Origin: CAZCZR01 sp964503455
GTDB taxonomy: Bacteria > Bacillota > Clostridia > UBA1381
Direction: 5' to 3'
Length of the DNA: 17,908 bases
Assembly (NCBI GenBank): GCA_964503455.1
Contig: CAZCZR010000034.1
Location: 1 to 17,908 of the forward strand
The first letter of the stretch is position 1. Every line of letters starts with the position of its first letter. Shown here piece by piece: positions 16,201-17,908 of this stretch. The translations under genes and the position numbers were made by a program. Below the pieces are notes generated by a model. The model searched no databases. It had not been told where the DNA came from and worked only from the letters and a program-made list of their open reading frames with translations.

Positions 16201-16494
16201 AAATTCGATAAACATTTTGCAGCCGCGCCGGCTCTCGGGTACGGTAAAGGATTTTCTGTAAAATGCCGCGGTGCGTCTTTGACCGCTGCCGGAGTTTTGT
16301 ATACGCGCGGCAAAAAGCTCGCCGTCATTGAAGGTATGGGGAAGCGTGACCGGCTGCCAGTCCGAATCATCGTAATCCTCTTCAAAGAACTCGCGCCCCA
16401 TACTGTCACGGCGCTTTTCACGCGCTTCGCTCATAGGAAACGCGTCCGCCGCGCAAAACCGCCAGCCGCTGTTGAAATAATACATATTGTCCAT
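13243..16494 (-). CDS. GH2-family-type glycoside hydrolase with a C-terminal stalk-like domain (1083 aa)
   Basis: An N-terminal jelly-roll sugar-binding domain (about residues 1-210, including WQPVTLPHTFND and AFYRKSF) is followed by an Ig-like domain (about 210-380) and a TIM barrel (about 385-690). In the usual GH2 acid/base position, where W-x-x-G-N-E is expected, the sequence is FWEAGNN (495-501), so the glutamate is replaced by N501, with a different Glu at 497. A nucleophile candidate is E565 in PVTETEYS. A further Ig-like domain (about 810-905) precedes a C-terminal part (about 960-1083), whose ITVDGEERLMDGEPYISRSG and closing strand resemble the copper-amine-oxidase N-terminal-like or stalk domain. 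There is no signal peptide, so it should be cytoplasmic. I chose ATG 16494 because GGAGGA lies seven bases upstream; the frame stays open to 16530. Substrate unknown; a beta-galactoside or uronide from pectin is a guess. Confidence 0.85.
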   Translation of the reverse strand: MDNMYYFNSGWRFCAADAFPMSEAREKRRDSMGREFFEEDYDDSDWQPVTLPHTFNDGELFAARIQNSGSGQRRTAAFYRKSFTVPESRRGCKMFIEFEGMRQTCYLYINSHLAGYYEAGTAPFGFDLTPWIRFGGKNVIAVATDNTSTMDADMCIAETPNKPDVVPGSYLFPVKKDVPEQYRGVGFFWNCNDFNPSVGGITRPVKVHFKPEVYLTLPLYSNLRTKGCYIYASDFDTAAGTARITALCEVRNESDSPAEVYIAVTVYDRNGAEAARFESEPVTAAPSGRIAPELSITPPDAYEKELLPNGSVHYRPVEDESAVAPTVIASKKVREVKAVSDTVRLRFWSADDPYLYKVKTELYSNGALCDSAVIETGFRKAGYDPNKGVMINDSPVWLRGYAQRASNEWAAIGIAPEWLKDTDAALVRESNANHIRWMHVAASPADIRACDRNGIICTQPAGDKERENFGRQWDQRVELMRDIIIYFRNSPSVLFWEAGNNSISAEHMREMRLLKEDLDPFGGRFMGCRTLNTKETVAESEYVGTMLNRHAARFTALHGPVTETEYSREEAPRRVWDDFTPPDFDYRNKWLGAGARAQKGYDYYDLTSEDLMIANARGYSEFFSDRIGGASHKDWYCAAAALCWTDSAQHGRQAASENARMSGRVDPARVKKQSFDVFRVMQSPVPAVKLAGHWNYPADPGSYIYAEKKFNGEYWAETGRKLLRDARHKTVYIVGSIHVKSVRLYVNGALAGECEKPIHTFIFPVENVDITQNGYAEAVAVCYDGTLIRDRIETASAPAKIVMTAHTAPGGLRADGADVMYADIAVTDSEGRICPVYGGRIDFELEGAGEFLGGYTSGRFNGFGRADSVIHKNHVFAECGTSRVFIRSASAPGAIRLAARAEGIGESAICVQSVFAETGDFTSEPAAVIYRPCASEPPAPEIFPSIPEADADKYTPETECLCKILVNGQEPDTRGVQSVNKNGSVWGAVICILDRMKDEWNMPFEYEYDAENKRLTLTSGAHKATAEAGRTHITVDGEERLMDGEPYISRSGQLVMEVNAIVPYIEGVSVCYDDEVNVLRIEG

Positions 16495-16523
16495 ATCCGT
16501 TCCTCCGGGAAATAGTGTACGCC

Positions 16524-16542
16524 GCGGCAAAAGCTTGCCCGC
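16524..16542. other. Hairpin in the GH2 5' leader
   Basis: GCGGCAA (16524-16530) and TTGCCCGC (16535-16542) can pair with one bulged base around AAGC. It falls in the predicted 57-base leader of the GH2 mRNA, upstream of the GGAGGA. It is not followed by a T-tract. It may affect mRNA stability or translation or mean nothing. Confidence 0.3.
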
Positions 16543-16557
16543 AAGACCTCTGCGTAT

Positions 16558-16586
16558 ATTATATCACATAAGGAAAATTAATGCAA
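16558..16586 (-). promoter_or_regulatory. Promoter of the GH2 gene
   Basis: On the minus strand, TTGCAT (16581-16586), a 17-bp spacer and a perfect TATAAT (16558-16563) with TGTGA before the -10. Transcription would start near 16551. The -35 and its following T match those of the GH51 and AraC promoters. Confidence 0.8.
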
Positions 16587-16602
16587 TACGGTTTTTATAC
16601 GG
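16586..16602. repeat. ATACGG direct repeat beside the GH2 -35
   Basis: ATACGG occurs at 16586-16591 and again at 16597-16602, eleven bases apart (about one helical turn) and touching the upstream edge of the GH2 -35. Direct repeats at this spacing are typical of AraC-type activator sites, but two 6-bp copies are weak evidence. Confidence 0.3.
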
Positions 16603-16642
16603 AATTAAGCGGGTTTCGCTATCTTTGGGATTCGGCGCAAAT

Positions 16643-16670
16643 AGCCGTAAAATTTCAAAAACGGCTTTTT
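16643..16670 (+). terminator. Terminator-like hairpin in the divergent GH2/kinase intergenic region
   Basis: AGCCGT (16643-16648) pairs with ACGGCT (16661-16666) around a 12-base A/T-rich loop, followed by TTTT. The stem is short. It lies upstream of both divergent promoters' start points, so it has no obvious gene to terminate; it could stop antisense transcription. Apart from the promoters and small repeats listed, the 16495-16823 gap holds nothing recognisable. Confidence 0.3.
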
Positions 16671-16717
16671 ATTCGGAAAATTTTAGGCAAAAACCGTGAT
16701 TTTTACCAAATTTTCTA

Positions 16718-16746
16718 TTTACAAAAGCTAATTTTTGTGATAATAT
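16718..16746 (+). promoter_or_regulatory. Promoter of the sugar kinase gene
   Basis: TTTACA (16718-16723), a 17-bp spacer and TAATAT (16741-16746) with TGTGA before the -10. Transcription would start near 16753, giving a leader of about 70 bases to the ATG at 16824. The promoter diverges from the GH2 promoter 132 bases away. Confidence 0.7.
16721..16738. promoter_or_regulatory. Inverted repeat inside the kinase promoter spacer, possible operator
   Basis: ACAAAA (16721-16726) and TTTTGT (16733-16738) are perfect inverted arms with a 6-base centre, extendable by two weaker pairs. They sit between the -35 and -10, where a repressor would block RNA polymerase. KDG metabolism genes are often under local repressors, but none is in the window. 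Confidence 0.35.
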
Positions 16747-16823
16747 ATAAGTATCAAAACGCCCGCAGGGTATGATCGGAAGGCTTTCATTCGGGCGCAA
16801 AATATAAAAAGGAGAGATGTACT

Positions 16824-17852
16824 ATGATCAAGTTCAAGGAAAACACGGATTTTGACATTATCGGCATGGGCGAGGTAATGCTGAGACTGTCGCCTCCCAA
16901 CAAAGAGAAGATCTCGCAGAGCGAGACTTTTGAGAAAAACGCCGGCGGTTCGGAGCTGAACGTTGTTTCCGGCGCGGCTATGCTCGGCGCAAGATCGGCA
17001 ATTGTGACGAAGATCCCCAAAAATAAAATGGGGCACTTCATCCGCAATAAGGTTCGCTACGGCAACGTCAGCGACGACTACCTTATCTACGATTACAGCG
17101 ACAGCCGCCGTCTGGGCATTTATTACTATGAAAGCGGCGCATATCCGAGAAAGTCATCGGTAATTTATGACCGCGCGCGTTCGTCAATGTGTTCGCTGCG
17201 CCTGAATGAGCTGGATCCGGCAATGTTCGCCAAAGCAAAGGTTTTCCACATCAGCAGCATTACACTGGCGCTTGACGTGGGTTTGAGAGAAACGGCGATA
17301 GAGATGATCAAGCGCTTCAAGGAGCAGGGAACGATGATCTCGTTTGACGTAAACTACCGCGCGGCTCTGTGGAGCGAGGAGGAGGCAAAGAAAGTCGTTG
17401 AGGAAATATTCCCCTATGTTGATCTGCTGTTCGTATCGGAGGAAACGTCAAGACGTATGCTTCAGCGCACAGGCACGCTTGAGGAAATAATCAAGGGCTA
17501 TGTAAAAGACTACGGCTGCTCTCTTGTGGCGACGACCCGCCGCGAGGCCGTAAGCCCGACACATCATAACTTCACCTCCAAGATCTACTGCGACGGCAAA
17601 TTCTATGAGGAGCCGCCCTATAACAACATAGAGGTCATCGACCGCATCGGCAGCGGCGACGCATACCTTGCGGGCGTGCTGTACGGGCTTATCAAGTGCG
17701 GCACTGTCGAGCGCGCTCTTGAAATAGGAAACGCTCTGTCCGCGGTAAAGAACACCGTCCTCGGCGATATGTCCGCTTCAAGCATTGACGAGATTGAAAG
17801 CGTTATCAAGTCGCACAAAGCAACCGGACATCAGGATGAAATGGTAAGATAA
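16824..17852 (+). CDS. kdgK: PfkB-family sugar kinase, probable 2-keto-3-deoxygluconate kinase (342 aa)
   Basis: This ribokinase-like (PfkB) kinase has the N-terminal substrate-binding GGSELN motif (41-46) and the C-terminal family signature DRIGSGDAYLAGVLYGL (273-289), with catalytic base D279 and the GSGD anion hole. The segment YYYESGAYPRKSSVIYDR (100-117) resembles KDG kinases of Firmicutes more than fructokinases or ribokinases. KDG kinase phosphorylates 2-keto-3-deoxygluconate to KDPG, the late step in galacturonate and pectin breakdown, which fits the nearby pectin-type enzymes. The start ATG at 16824 is behind AAGGAG; an ATG seven bases earlier is out of frame. It has its own promoter and a hairpin 11 bases after the stop. 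The kinase family is certain; the KDG specificity is inferred, and a related hexose or 5-keto-gluconate type kinase remains possible. Confidence 0.88.
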   Translation: MIKFKENTDFDIIGMGEVMLRLSPPNKEKISQSETFEKNAGGSELNVVSGAAMLGARSAIVTKIPKNKMGHFIRNKVRYGNVSDDYLIYDYSDSRRLGIYYYESGAYPRKSSVIYDRARSSMCSLRLNELDPAMFAKAKVFHISSITLALDVGLRETAIEMIKRFKEQGTMISFDVNYRAALWSEEEAKKVVEEIFPYVDLLFVSEETSRRMLQRTGTLEEIIKGYVKDYGCSLVATTRREAVSPTHHNFTSKIYCDGKFYEEPPYNNIEVIDRIGSGDAYLAGVLYGLIKCGTVERALEIGNALSAVKNTVLGDMSASSIDEIESVIKSHKATGHQDEMVR

Positions 17853-17862
17853 TTATAACTTT

Positions 17863-17893
17863 AAGGGCTGACGGCGGCAAGACGTCAGCCCTT
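17863..17893 (+). terminator. Hairpin terminator after the kinase gene
   Basis: AAGGGCTGACG (17863-17873) pairs perfectly with CGTCAGCCCTT (17883-17893), an 11-bp stem with a 9-base loop. The T-tract is short (CCCTTTG), so termination may be incomplete, but the strong stem just after the stop codon supports the call. Confidence 0.75.
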
Positions 17894-17908
17894 TGATGCG
17901 GAGAAACT

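Noticed and set aside
16495..16530. Twelve-residue N-terminal extension of the GH2 protein
   Set aside because: The GGAGGA ribosome binding site lies within this extension and points to the ATG at 16494.
16747..16823. Riboswitch in the kinase leader
   Set aside because: The leader is about 70 bases with no conserved aptamer core and no terminator or sequestering helix that I can see.
1..17908. CRISPR array, insertion sequence, prophage or defence island
   Set aside because: I looked for regularly spaced repeats, transposase or integrase motifs, terminal inverted repeats and nuclease or helicase domains, and found none.

Overview
The window looks like chromosome from a fermentative, plant-polysaccharide-using member of the Clostridia, probably a gut Ruminococcaceae/Oscillospiraceae or Monoglobus-like lineage. 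The reasons are purine-rich GGAGG-type ribosome binding sites before nearly every gene, GTG starts, a type A RNase P RNA, a heterodimeric ABC exporter of the Firmicutes kind, a secreted esterase with Pro/Thr/Ala linkers, and mid-range GC. The species assignment is inference; no 16S gene or other marker is present.

Layout. (1) 1-236, minus strand: the 5' part of tRNA-Asp(GTC) (its 3' end lies outside the window) and a complete tRNA-Val(TAC), behind one strong promoter. (2) 421-732, minus: a small, basic, unrecognised protein. (3) 845-1244, plus: rnpB with its own promoter and a hairpin terminator that also serves the convergent operon. (4) 1250-5630, minus: a three-gene operon, AraC-family regulator then two ABC exporter half-transporters, with 1-nt spacing and a 4-nt overlap. 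(5) 5685-9748, minus: a single 1296-residue secreted, multidomain SGNH/CE12-type (rhamnogalacturonan acetylesterase-like) protein with its own promoter and terminator. (6) 9737-11669, minus: a GH51 alpha-L-arabinofuranosidase followed closely by a small Cys-rich DUF6171-type protein. (7) 11679-13145, minus: an A+T-rich DUF4160-DUF2442 pair followed by a ComF-type phosphoribosyltransferase. (8) 13167-16586, minus: a GH2-type glycosidase with an unusual active-site signature and a C-terminal stalk-like domain. (9) 16718-17893, plus, divergent from the GH2 gene: a PfkB-family sugar kinase resembling 2-keto-3-deoxygluconate kinase.

How it works together. The esterase, arabinofuranosidase, GH2 enzyme and KDG-kinase-like protein fit the use of pectin, especially the acetylated backbone and arabinose/galactose side chains of rhamnogalacturonan. 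Only the esterase has a signal peptide; the two glycosidases would act in the cytoplasm on imported oligosaccharides. No importer and no polysaccharide lyase is in the window, so this is a loose cluster of separate transcription units and not a complete utilisation locus.

The most consistent regulatory signal is that eight of nine proposed promoters carry an extended -10 element (TGN directly before the -10 hexamer), and that the promoters of the AraC operon, the arabinofuranosidase and the GH2 gene share the same unusual -35, TTGCATT, at a 17-bp spacing. I found no CRISPR array, insertion sequence, prophage or clearly new defence system. The least explained items are the modified GH2, the uncharacterised esterase C-terminal domains, and the DUF4160-DUF2442 pair.
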